Assembly: GCA_945948555.1 (NCBI GenBank)
Contig: CAMFBM010000002.1
Coordinates: 1-64,000, forward strand
Source of the DNA: an uncultured Bacteroidales bacterium
Lineage (GTDB): Bacteria > Bacteroidota > Bacteroidia > Bacteroidales > UBA932
Direction of reading: 5' to 3'
Length of the DNA stretch: 64,000 nt
Of the stretch, positions 44,709 through 52,264 are shown piece after piece. Under the pieces are notes generated by a model. That model was given only the letters and a program-made list of their open reading frames with translations, had not been told where the DNA came from and ran no database searches. Positions within the stretch are counted from its first letter, which is position 1; each line of letters opens with the position of its first letter. The position numbers and the translations under genes are program-made.

Positions 44709-45968
44709 ATGAGTGAAATCAGACGAGTTGTAGTTACAGGGGCTGGTGTCGTCTCTCCGATAGGAAACAATGTGGAAACCTTCTGGAAGAACCTTCTGGA
44801 CGGGGTCTGCGGCATTGATTTCATCACGCAGTTCCCAACCGATGACCTGCCCGTGAAAATTGCCGGTGAAGTCAGGGATTTCAATCCGGCGGATTTCGGT
44901 ATTGAACCTGCCTTCTCGCGTAAACAGGACAAATTCACCGTTTTTGCCGTTGCTGCCGCTGCCCAGGCTATGAGCCAGGCTGGCTTGAAGAGCGGTGAGG
45001 ACGGAAATATCGATCCTTTCAGGCTTGGAGTCTATGTCGGTTCCGGAATCGGCGGATTCTCCGTTCAGTACCGCGAGACTGAAAAAATGCTTAAGGATGG
45101 TGCCAAATGGATCTCACCACTGTTCATCCCCACGATGATTTCAAACATCGCTGCCGGCAACATCGCCATCCGCCACAATGCCTGCGGACCTTGCGTTCCT
45201 GTGGTGACTGCCTGTGCAACCTCCACCCACACTATCGGTGAGGCATTCAGGGCCATCCGCCACGGTTATGCTGATGCAGTGATTGCCGGTGGGGCCGAGG
45301 CGGCAACCATTCCTCTCGGAATAGCAGGCTTTGCCAATGCAAAGGCTCTCTCCCGTTCGGAGGATCCGAAATATGCATCCCTTCCTTTCAACGCCAACAG
45401 GGGAGGTTTCGTTATGGCTGAAGGGGCCGGTATGCTGGTGCTTGAGGAGTATGAGCATGCGGTTGCCCGTGGTGCTGTAATCCTTGCCGAGATGGTCGGT
45501 TACGGCAACACTTGTGATGCTCATCATGTGACAGCCCCGAGACCTGACGGTGTGACCCAGTCAGCAGCCATCAGAATGGCTCTCGAACAGGCCGGCTATG
45601 ACGCTTCAAAGGATGAGTTGTACATCAATGCACACGGAACAGGAACCGCTCTGAACGATTCTTCCGAGACCAAGGCCTACAAACTGGCTCTTGGGGATGA
45701 TGCCTACAAGGCACACATCAGTTCCACCAAGTCGATGACCGGCCACATGCTCGGAGCGGCAGGTGCAGTTGAGGCTATTGCTTCAGTCTATACTCTCATC
45801 AACGGCACGGTGCCTCCTACAATCAATCTGGATGCTGCTGACCCTGAATGCGATTTGGACTACACGCCGAACACTCCTGTCCAGGCAGACATTACAGTCG
45901 CCATTTCCGATTCCCTCGGTTTCGGAGGTCACAACGGGTGCATCGCATTCAGGAAATATGTAAAATAA
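44709..45968 (+). CDS. fabF: 3-oxoacyl-ACP synthase II
   Basis: A 419-residue elongating condensing enzyme. The catalytic residues are Cys169 (VVTACATST), His309 (NAHGTGT) and His346 (TGHMLGAAG), with the GFGGHN signature near the C terminus. Length is typical for FabF. It starts 17 bp after fabK and is followed, after an 87-bp gap, by fabZ. Confidence 0.97.
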   Translation: MSEIRRVVVTGAGVVSPIGNNVETFWKNLLDGVCGIDFITQFPTDDLPVKIAGEVRDFNPADFGIEPAFSRKQDKFTVFAVAAAAQAMSQAGLKSGEDGNIDPFRLGVYVGSGIGGFSVQYRETEKMLKDGAKWISPLFIPTMISNIAAGNIAIRHNACGPCVPVVTACATSTHTIGEAFRAIRHGYADAVIAGGAEAATIPLGIAGFANAKALSRSEDPKYASLPFNANRGGFVMAEGAGMLVLEEYEHAVARGAVILAEMVGYGNTCDAHHVTAPRPDGVTQSAAIRMALEQAGYDASKDELYINAHGTGTALNDSSETKAYKLALGDDAYKAHISSTKSMTGHMLGAAGAVEAIASVYTLINGTVPPTINLDAADPECDLDYTPNTPVQADITVAISDSLGFGGHNGCIAFRKYVK

Positions 45969-46055
45969 TCAGATTGTCTCTTCGGGATTTTTTGATAAGG
46001 AATATGAAAAAATTTTTGAAGATTCCTAAAGACGAATAACTAAAACCTTTTCCAA

Positions 46056-46469
46056 ATGAACAGAGAAGAATTGAAGGAATATCTTCCGCATCGTGAACCG
46101 ATGCTCCTTGTTGACGAGATTTATATTGACGAGGAAGGTGTTGCACACGCAAAGTATACCATCAAGGAGGATGAGTTCTTTTGCCGGGGCCATTTCCCGG
46201 GCAACCCGATAGTCCCGGGAGTGATTCAGTGCGAGATTATGGCGCAGAGTTGTGCCCTTCTCGTGAAAGACCAGATCAAGGGACACACCACACTCTATAG
46301 CGGCATCGACAATGTCCGTTTCAAGAACATCGTCCGTCCGGGTGATGTCTGTGAGATTACTGCGAAACTGGTTGATCAGAGGGGAGGCAAGCTCTTTTTC
46401 TGCGAGGCATCCCTGAAGGTCGAAGGCAAACTCTGCTGCAAGGGGAACCTCTCATTTGCCCTCGTATAG
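46056..46469 (+). CDS. fabZ: 3-hydroxyacyl-ACP dehydratase, FabZ type
   Basis: A 137-residue hotdog-fold protein that removes water from 3-hydroxyacyl-ACP. Active-site His46 (RGHFPGNPIVPG) and Glu60 (VIQCEIMAQ) are present. The N terminus LPHREPMLLVDEI is characteristic of FabZ. It completes, with fabH, fabK and fabF, most of the elongation cycle; acpP, fabD and fabG are not in the window. Confidence 0.93.
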   Translation: MNREELKEYLPHREPMLLVDEIYIDEEGVAHAKYTIKEDEFFCRGHFPGNPIVPGVIQCEIMAQSCALLVKDQIKGHTTLYSGIDNVRFKNIVRPGDVCEITAKLVDQRGGKLFFCEASLKVEGKLCCKGNLSFALV

Positions 46470-46651
46470 GAATCTTCAATTGATTCGTTCCTTTACAAAG
46501 GCCGATGTTTTACAATCTGCGATCCGACTTGCATAGGTTTTCCTGCCAATATGGCAATGGTAGATTACCGTGACATTGGGGACAGGGTCCTGATGTTGTG
46601 ATATTCCTAAAATAGCAACATATAATGATACGCTATCCCGAAAGGAATGGC

Positions 46652-46659
46652 TATCTTTG
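46652..46659 (+). promoter_or_regulatory. -7 box for feoAB
   Basis: TATCTTTG, 33 bp upstream of the feoB start at 46693. I saw no convincing Fur box nearby, only an imperfect ATAATGATA-like stretch around 46622-46630. Confidence 0.5.
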
Positions 46660-46692
46660 CAGTGGTAAATATACCGTAAAAAATATCGGAAT

Positions 46693-49215
46693 ATGAAATT
46701 GTCGGAACTCAGTACCGGAGAAAGGGCTGTGGTCGTTAAGGTTAACGGACACGGCAGTTTCCGGAAAAGGATAATAGAGATGGGATTCGTCAAGGGCAAG
46801 ACCGTGAAGGTCGTGCTGAATGCCCCGATGAAGGATCCCATTGAGTATGAGATAATCGGTTACAAGATTTCCCTGCGCAGGGAGGAGGCGGAAAAGATTG
46901 AGGTCATCAGCGAGAGCGAGGCCAGGCTCATTGATGCGGCGCGGGAGGATGCGCCAATTTCCTTCGAGACGGAAAAATGTGACGATGCCCTTTTCCTTGA
47001 GAAGAGAATGAAGGACCTCGCGGCCCAGAGACGCAAGACCATCAGGGTGGCGCTTGTGGGAAATCCCAATTGCGGAAAGACTTCGTTGTTCAATATCGCC
47101 TCGGGAAGTCACGAACACGTGGGAAACTACAGCGGGGTGACGGTCGATGCCAAGGAAGGGCGTTTCGAGCAGGGTGGATATACCTTTATAATAGTGGACC
47201 TGCCGGGTACATATTCCCTTTCTCCCTATAGTCCAGAAGAATTGTATGTCAGGAAAAACCTCATCGAGGAGGTTCCTGACGTGGTTGTGAACGTGGTGGA
47301 TGCCTCCAACATCGAGAGGAATCTCTACCTGACCACCCAACTGATAGATATGAACCTTCGGGTGGTGATGGCCCTGAATATGTTCGATGAACTTGAAGCA
47401 CGCGGAGACCGCCTGGACATCAGGACTTTGGGACACCTGCTGGGTATGTCCGTGGTGCCGACAGTGAGCCGCACGGGCAAGGGAATAAAGGAATTGTTCG
47501 ACACTGTAATCAAGGTCTATGAGAACAATGATCCCCAGTTGGGAAGGCACATTCACATCAACCACGGTTCGGAGGTTGAGCAAAGTATCGACAGAATCAA
47601 GCTGTTGATTCAGAAAAACCAGAAGATAAGGTACAGATATTCAACTCGTTACCTCGCAATTAAATACCTTGAGGACGACAAGGAAATCGCACGTGTAATC
47701 GAGACTCTTCCGAACAGGGACGAAATCATAGCGGCCAGGGTGGTTGAGTCGAAAAGGCTGGAATCCCTGCTGCACGAGTCTGCGGAAGCGGCAATTGTGG
47801 ATGCGAAATATGCCTTCATCCAGGGAGCCCTGAAAGAGACCTGGCAGCCTGCGGAGAAACATTCCACATCCCGCCGGCGCAATTTCACGGACAAAATCGA
47901 CGCTGTTGTGACCAACCGCTGGGCTGCCTTCCCGATTTTCTTCATCCTGCTTTTTCTTGTGTTTCAGGGGACTTTTACCCTCGGGGATTATCCGATGAGG
48001 TGGATTGAGTGGCTTGTCGCGAAGGTAGGGGAGTTCGTCTCAACATATATGTCACCGGGATGGTGGAAGGATATGGTCGTGGACGGCATAATCGGAGGAG
48101 TTGGCAGCGTGCTTGTCTTTCTGCCGAACATCCTTCTCCTGTACCTCTTCATTTCGCTGCTTGAGGATTCAGGGTATATGGCCCGGGCCGCATTCATTAT
48201 GGACAGGGTGATGCACAGGATGGGGCTTCACGGCAAGTCATTCATACCTATGGTGATGGGATTCGGCTGCAATGTGCCGGCGGTGATGGCCACAAGGAGC
48301 ATAGAGAGCCGCAAGAGCAGGCTGATAACCATCCTTATACTTCCGCTGATGTCCTGTTCCGGCAGGCTCCCGGTCTATATTCTCATTGCCGGGGCCTTCT
48401 TCCCGAAAAATGCCGGACTGGTCCTCCTCGGACTTTACGCCCTCGGGATTGTGCTGGCGGTTCTTGCCGCAAAGGTCATCAGCCGTTTCGTGAAGGATGA
48501 CGACCTTCCATTCGTGATGGAGCTGCCGCCTTACAGGATTCCGACGGCAAAGTCGGTCTTCAGGCACACCTGGGAGAAGGGAAAGCAGTATCTCCAGAAG
48601 ATGTCCGGAACCATTCTGGTCTGTTCAGTGGTCATCTGGGCCCTGGGATATTTCCCTCGTCACGATGAATATCAGACTGTTGCCGAGCAACAGGAACATT
48701 CTTACATCGGATATGTCGGAAAGGCCATCGAGCCGGTGCTGGCACCTCTGGGCTTTGACTGGAAAATGGGAGTTGGGATTATTGCCGGGATAGGTGCCAA
48801 GGAGCTTGTGGTCAGTACTTTGGGAGTAATGTATGCTTCTGGGGAAGACCCTGTCGGGAACACCGGTGCCGTACCGGAGGCTGCCGGTGAAACTTCCATA
48901 AAAACTGCCGGGAAAGTTGCTACCGACACTGTTCCTGAAGTCGTTGCTGAAGGTATTGACAATGACAACGGCGGAGACAGTCAAGGTGCGGCCAGAACTC
49001 CTTTGCAGAGCGCCCTTCTGAAAGCTGTCACACCTGCCGGAGCCCTGGCATATATGGTCTTCATCCTGCTGTATTTCCCTTGTGTGGCAACCCTCGTAGC
49101 AATCAGCCAGGAAAGCGGCGGAAAGAAATGGGCCGTCATTACGGCAGTCTATACCCTTGCGCTGGCGTGGCTTGCCGCTTTTGTCACATTCAAAATCTTC
49201 TCCCTTCTGCTTTGA
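46693..49215 (+). CDS. feoB: Fused FeoA-FeoB ferrous iron transporter
   Basis: An 840-residue fusion. Residues 1-75 are a FeoA (SH3-like) domain (MKLSELSTGERAVVVKV; IEMGFVKGKTVKV). Residues about 115-280 are the FeoB G-protein: G1 VGNPNCGKTSLFN (Lys129), G2 GVTVDAKEG, G3 DLPGTYSL. The rest is the membrane permease with two gate regions (FGCNVPAVMATRSIESRKSRLI; GIIAGIGAKELVVSTLGV). A hydrophilic acidic insert (about 715-770) precedes the last helices. It imports Fe2+ across the inner membrane. FeoA-FeoB fusions are common in Bacteroidota. Confidence 0.97.
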   Translation: MKLSELSTGERAVVVKVNGHGSFRKRIIEMGFVKGKTVKVVLNAPMKDPIEYEIIGYKISLRREEAEKIEVISESEARLIDAAREDAPISFETEKCDDALFLEKRMKDLAAQRRKTIRVALVGNPNCGKTSLFNIASGSHEHVGNYSGVTVDAKEGRFEQGGYTFIIVDLPGTYSLSPYSPEELYVRKNLIEEVPDVVVNVVDASNIERNLYLTTQLIDMNLRVVMALNMFDELEARGDRLDIRTLGHLLGMSVVPTVSRTGKGIKELFDTVIKVYENNDPQLGRHIHINHGSEVEQSIDRIKLLIQKNQKIRYRYSTRYLAIKYLEDDKEIARVIETLPNRDEIIAARVVESKRLESLLHESAEAAIVDAKYAFIQGALKETWQPAEKHSTSRRRNFTDKIDAVVTNRWAAFPIFFILLFLVFQGTFTLGDYPMRWIEWLVAKVGEFVSTYMSPGWWKDMVVDGIIGGVGSVLVFLPNILLLYLFISLLEDSGYMARAAFIMDRVMHRMGLHGKSFIPMVMGFGCNVPAVMATRSIESRKSRLITILILPLMSCSGRLPVYILIAGAFFPKNAGLVLLGLYALGIVLAVLAAKVISRFVKDDDLPFVMELPPYRIPTAKSVFRHTWEKGKQYLQKMSGTILVCSVVIWALGYFPRHDEYQTVAEQQEHSYIGYVGKAIEPVLAPLGFDWKMGVGIIAGIGAKELVVSTLGVMYASGEDPVGNTGAVPEAAGETSIKTAGKVATDTVPEVVAEGIDNDNGGDSQGAARTPLQSALLKAVTPAGALAYMVFILLYFPCVATLVAISQESGGKKWAVITAVYTLALAWLAAFVTFKIFSLLL
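49190..49213 (+). repeat. End of feoB, duplicated at 49877-49900
   Basis: The 24 nt at the end of feoB, encoding the last residues before the stop, recur exactly at 49877-49900, where they still read KIFSLLL followed by TAA. Confidence 0.85.
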
Positions 49216-49344
49216 GGATTGAGTTGGGATGATTTCTCACTCCAGTCTCTGTGACTTGCTGTTTCGAATAATTCTTTCTGACTTTATCAATGCGTCACCC
49301 AAATTAAATGGTCAGCCGTTGTCAGTTTCGATTAGATATGCTAT

Positions 49345-49376
49345 AGCCCTCTCCTGTGAGGCAGAGGGCTCACAGG
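49345..49376 (+). other. Interleaved inverted repeats with pseudoknot topology
   Basis: Arms in order: AGCCCTCT (49345-49352), CCTGTGAG (49353-49360), AGAGGGCT (49363-49370), CTCACAGG (49369-49376). Arm 1 pairs with arm 3 and arm 2 with arm 4, sharing two bases, so either two alternative hairpins or an H-type pseudoknot can form. Transcription is not shown. Confidence 0.55.
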
Positions 49377-49487
49377 AAAATCCCGGTTGATTTGCATTTT
49401 TGTGCAGAACGACGAATCATCGGACCGGCTCAAGCAAATCACCGAGCGGACCGATATGCCTTGTAGGCCATCCAGTGGTCGATTGAC

Positions 49488-49522
49488 CCGTCCGGTGGCA
49501 TCAAATTGATCTCACCGGGCGG
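49488..49522. other. Stem-loop
   Basis: CCGTCCGGTG (49488-49497) pairs over 10 bp with CACCGGGCGG (49513-49522), with one G-U pair and a 15-nt loop. No T-run follows, so a terminator is unlikely. Confidence 0.5.
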
Positions 49523-49675
49523 CTGTTGAAAAGTTAGGGTGTTGAAAATCAATGTGTTATAATTTAATGTGTTGTCAGGTGATTGTCAGGAAGAAGATAA
49601 CTCGACTACGAACTTCGTGCTTCGCTATGACAGTACATCAATCACGCTATGACAGTCTTTTGAGTCAGCCTTATC

Positions 49676-49852
49676 TTATTCAAGCCTGTAAAGGATCGAG
49701 GATTGGAGTTCTTGCCGTCTTAAATAGTCAGCAGTGGCTTTCTTGCTCATAGGAGAACAAATCCTTGAGGCTACCAGATGGCGCAACTCCTCGTCTTGTA
49801 TGGCATTGAAGCCGGTTCTGTCATATACCTTGTTGATGATTGTCTGTTGATT
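49676..49852 (-). pseudogene. Decayed transposase fragment (IS1634/IS4-like)
   Basis: An open stretch of 58 codons between stops, without a start codon, reads NKVYDRTGFNAIQDEELRHL then VASRICSPMSKKATADYLRR. It resembles the N-terminal region of IS1634/IS4-type transposases (...IGF..I.DE.LRHLV..RI..P.SK.AT..YL...). It ends at a stop 18 residues after the conserved part and lacks the DDE catalytic region and both terminal repeats. The family match is from memory of these transposases and not checked by search. Confidence 0.6.
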
Positions 49853-49876
49853 TTATTTGCATCACCCAAATCGCAG

Positions 49877-49900
49877 TCAAAATCTTCTCCCTTCTGCTTT
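49877..49900 (+). repeat. Second copy of the feoB end
   Basis: Exact 24-nt copy of 49190-49213, preserving the terminal KIFSLLL reading frame and a TAA stop; only a few flanking bases also agree. Confidence 0.85.
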
Positions 49901-50028
49901 AAGGGCTTGTGTCCGATTTTGCAGGACCATTGGCGCTTTTGTGTATCTATATGTCTCCAACCGCCTGTACGAAAATCACTATGAAATCCGGAACTATCTT
50001 GGTCTTCAGATGCAAAGTGGACCTGTCA

Positions 50029-50763
50029 TCAGTCTTTGCAGACAGGGACCTGGATGATGGTGAGCCATTTCTCCGGGTCCTCCTGGTTCCAGCATCCGTC
50101 AACATAGCTGGCACGAGGGGCTCCTGAGATTTTGTAGCCCATTCTGGCGATTCCCGCAAACAGGGTCATATAGTGTCCGCGAAGCCTTTCGTAAGGACCG
50201 TATGCCTTCATACAGATTGCCTGAGGTACTTCCGGGAGCTCCTTGAACCTGATGATGTCGGAGTCTTTCTTTGCTGAAACGACCTTCTCGCAGTATTCGA
50301 TTTCGAAATTCTTCTCCCTGTACTCTCCTGCCGGCTCGATGGTGAAGCAATAGCCCGGCTCCGGACATTCGCATCCCAGTCTTGCCATTTCGGGAGCGAC
50401 AACCGTCACCAGATACATCCCAAGATTGTCGTAACTTTCCAAAATTGTCCTGCTGCTGAGACGTCTATGCCTTTCCAGTTCCCTTTCGCAGTCGGCAATC
50501 TTCCTTCCCATCATTCTGATGTCGGGAAAATGCGTGTCCTCCTCGTAAAGATCCCGGATTTCGGCAAGCGAAAACCCCAGTTCCTTCAGTTGGACAATAG
50601 CCAGGAGTTTTTGCAACTGCCGGGCACTGTAATAGCGGTAACCGGTCTGTCTGTCAATGATTTCAGGCTTGAGCAACCCGATCTCCCCGTAATGCCTCAG
50701 AGTCCGGACAGTGACTCTTCCCAGACGGCTGAACTCTCCGATTTTGTACTTTAACTGTTCCAT
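50029..50763 (-). CDS. MerR-family regulator with GyrI-like effector-binding domain
   Basis: A 244-residue DNA-binding regulator. The N-terminal MerR winged helix (YKIGEFSRLGRVTVRTLRHY, TGYRYYSARQL) is followed by a coiled coil (about 80-115) and a C-terminal GyrI-like effector-binding domain (about 125-244). It resembles BmrR-type drug-sensing regulators. The ATG at 50763 is used; a TTG six bases upstream is less likely. A -7-like box lies at 50792-50799. No target gene can be named from the context; the neighbouring glycosyltransferase is co-directional but not obviously linked. Confidence 0.9.
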   Translation of the reverse strand: MEQLKYKIGEFSRLGRVTVRTLRHYGEIGLLKPEIIDRQTGYRYYSARQLQKLLAIVQLKELGFSLAEIRDLYEEDTHFPDIRMMGRKIADCERELERHRRLSSRTILESYDNLGMYLVTVVAPEMARLGCECPEPGYCFTIEPAGEYREKNFEIEYCEKVVSAKKDSDIIRFKELPEVPQAICMKAYGPYERLRGHYMTLFAGIARMGYKISGAPRASYVDGCWNQEDPEKWLTIIQVPVCKD

Positions 50764-50791
50764 AATCAAGCGCCTGAATTGAATTCGGAGG

Positions 50792-50799
50792 CAAATATA
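50792..50799 (-). promoter_or_regulatory. -7 box for the MerR gene
   Basis: Reads TATATTTG on the - strand, 29 bp upstream of the ATG. A -33 candidate is weak. Confidence 0.45.
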
Positions 50800-50843
50800 A
50801 TATGTGCCGTAAGGTAAGAGTCAAGAGAAAAATTAAAAAATAT

Positions 50844-52136
50844 TCAATATTCCGAAATTTCCCTGTAAACAGAGAGAACTTCTGCGCTGACTGCGGATGG
50901 GTCGTGCCTTGCGAGTGCTGTCTTTCTTGCCTCGGATGACAATGTCAGGGCAAGGCCGGAGTCGGAGGCCAAAGTCTTGACAGCCTGTGACATAAGGTCT
51001 TCCCTCGCGTCATCCACGAGGATTCCGTCCTTCCCGTCGGTCACGATTGAGGCTGTCCCTCCGACATTGGTTGCCACAACCGGCATTCCGAGAAGCATTG
51101 CCTCGCAGACACTGTTCGGACTGTTCTCGATGTGGCTGACCTGGCAGAAGACATCCCCCTCAAGCAGGGTAGAGGCGACCCCTTCGGCATCCATCTTTCC
51201 GAGAAATTCCACCCCACAGGCCCTGGGGTCAAGTCCGAGGTGTTTCTTAGCCACCCTCACATAATCGTTGTCCTTTCCGTAACCGATTACCAGCCAGCGG
51301 AAAGAGAAATTCTCATCGTGAAGCCTCGCAGCCGTTCTGAGAAGCAGGTCGATTCCTTTGTACGGTCCTGTGGAGAGGGTGCTGACGATTGTAAAGGTGT
51401 GCTGATTCCCGTGCGGTTGCCATTGCCTGCCGTAGAAAGGAGCCCTCATTATCTCCCCGACTTTGAAATATTTCCTTGAAGGATTGAATTTTGCGGTTTC
51501 TCTGAAGTCCCAGTTCGTTCTTCCGCAGATGAATGCCGCCCTGTGGAGGATGGTCTTTTCGTTTTCCGCGCGCTGGCTGAACTCCCTGTAGAGTCTCAAT
51601 GCGGACTGCTTCCTGAGTTTGCTTTCGAGGCTTTCATATTTTCTGAAGCTGCTCTGGGGAAGTCCTCTGAAAAAATTCTCCTTAATTGCCCCTATCAGTC
51701 CCTGAATCGAGATGAGCACCGGAATCCGCTTTTCGTCAAGAAGATACATCCCGCTCCGGTCCTGCGGGCAAATCATCCCGAAGCATCTTTCCGTCCCGTG
51801 GATGTGAATCAGGTCCGGTGATTCCAGATGGATTATTTCCCTTATCCGCGTCAGGATTGCCTTGTCCTGAAGGCGTTGCGGCATCAGCAGCCTTTTCATC
51901 CTGAAAAGGAAGTAATTCCTTGAAGCAAAAGGGTTTATTGAATGGTATGTTACACCTTTGTGGATGAAATCCTCCTCCTTCTGTCCGGATGAAAGGAAGG
52001 CAATGCTGAGATGGACCTTGTCACGGATTTCTGCCTCCAGTGCCGAATGCCATCCTCCCGTGACGGTTTTACCCCCGCCACGTTCCGTGCTTGAACACGG
52101 ATTGTTCGCTATCCAGAGTATCTTGTAATCCTTCAT
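50844..52136 (-). CDS. Glycosyltransferase family 4-like protein
   Basis: A 430-residue cytoplasmic GT-B glycosyltransferase. The N-terminal half contains LWIANNP, GGWHSALEAEI and DLIHIHGTE. The C-terminal half has IVSTLSTGPYKGIDLLL, GYGKDNDYV, EFLGKM and SHIENSPNSVCEAMLLGMPV-ATNVGG, the latter being the donor-binding EX7E-type motif. It would transfer a sugar to a surface polysaccharide or lipid, unspecified. The ATG at 52136 is chosen because a TACCTTTG -7 box (52155-52162) sits upstream and an in-frame ATG at 52199 would precede it. It is alone, without other capsule genes. Confidence 0.9.
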   Translation of the reverse strand: MKDYKILWIANNPCSSTERGGGKTVTGGWHSALEAEIRDKVHLSIAFLSSGQKEEDFIHKGVTYHSINPFASRNYFLFRMKRLLMPQRLQDKAILTRIREIIHLESPDLIHIHGTERCFGMICPQDRSGMYLLDEKRIPVLISIQGLIGAIKENFFRGLPQSSFRKYESLESKLRKQSALRLYREFSQRAENEKTILHRAAFICGRTNWDFRETAKFNPSRKYFKVGEIMRAPFYGRQWQPHGNQHTFTIVSTLSTGPYKGIDLLLRTAARLHDENFSFRWLVIGYGKDNDYVRVAKKHLGLDPRACGVEFLGKMDAEGVASTLLEGDVFCQVSHIENSPNSVCEAMLLGMPVVATNVGGTASIVTDGKDGILVDDAREDLMSQAVKTLASDSGLALTLSSEARKTALARHDPSAVSAEVLSVYREISEY

Positions 52137-52154
52137 CGTCGTCGACACAAAATC

Positions 52155-52162
52155 CAAAGGTA
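52155..52162 (-). promoter_or_regulatory. -7 box for the glycosyltransferase gene
   Basis: Reads TACCTTTG on the - strand; no TTG is found at the usual distance. Confidence 0.45.
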
Positions 52163-52264
52163 CTAAGAAATTGGGGAATATGAAAAATTGTGTTTGCAAT
52201 GATGGATATATACATATATATTTATTACCTTTACAGGAAATATTATTTCTGAAACGGGAAGTCT

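Larger units (their letters stand above)
49216..50028. other. Gene-free, structured 813-bp gap with mobile-element scars
   Basis: No intact gene is visible. The region holds: (1) a likely pseudoknot at 49345-49376; (2) a 10-bp hairpin at 49488-49522; (3) an imperfect inverted repeat at 49419-49455; (4) a tandem CGCTATGACAGT (49623-49634 and 49645-49656); (5) a decayed transposase on the - strand at 49676-49852; (6) the copied feoB end at 49877-49900; and (7) a near-duplicate GCRTCACCCAAAT at 49292-49304 and 49859-49871. A further - strand open stretch (49439 to about 49600) reads MPPDGSIDHWMAYKAYRSAR before a stop and may be another gene fragment. The overall picture is mobile-element decay. 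Confidence 0.6.

Noticed and set aside
46476..46692. A - strand open tail in the fabZ-feoB gap
   Set aside because: No start supported, no motif; the region contains a -7 box for feoB in the opposite direction and a small hairpin (46544-46556).
46651..47583. A 310-codon - strand frame opposite feoB
   Set aside because: Fully antisense to the FeoA-FeoB fusion, which has all expected motifs. The frame shows no domain.
49552..50057. Overlapping short + strand frames in the feoB-merR gap, one reading GAFVYLYVSNRLYENHYEIR
   Set aside because: No start region, promoter or family match; they overlap the - strand transposase remnant and the duplicated feoB end.
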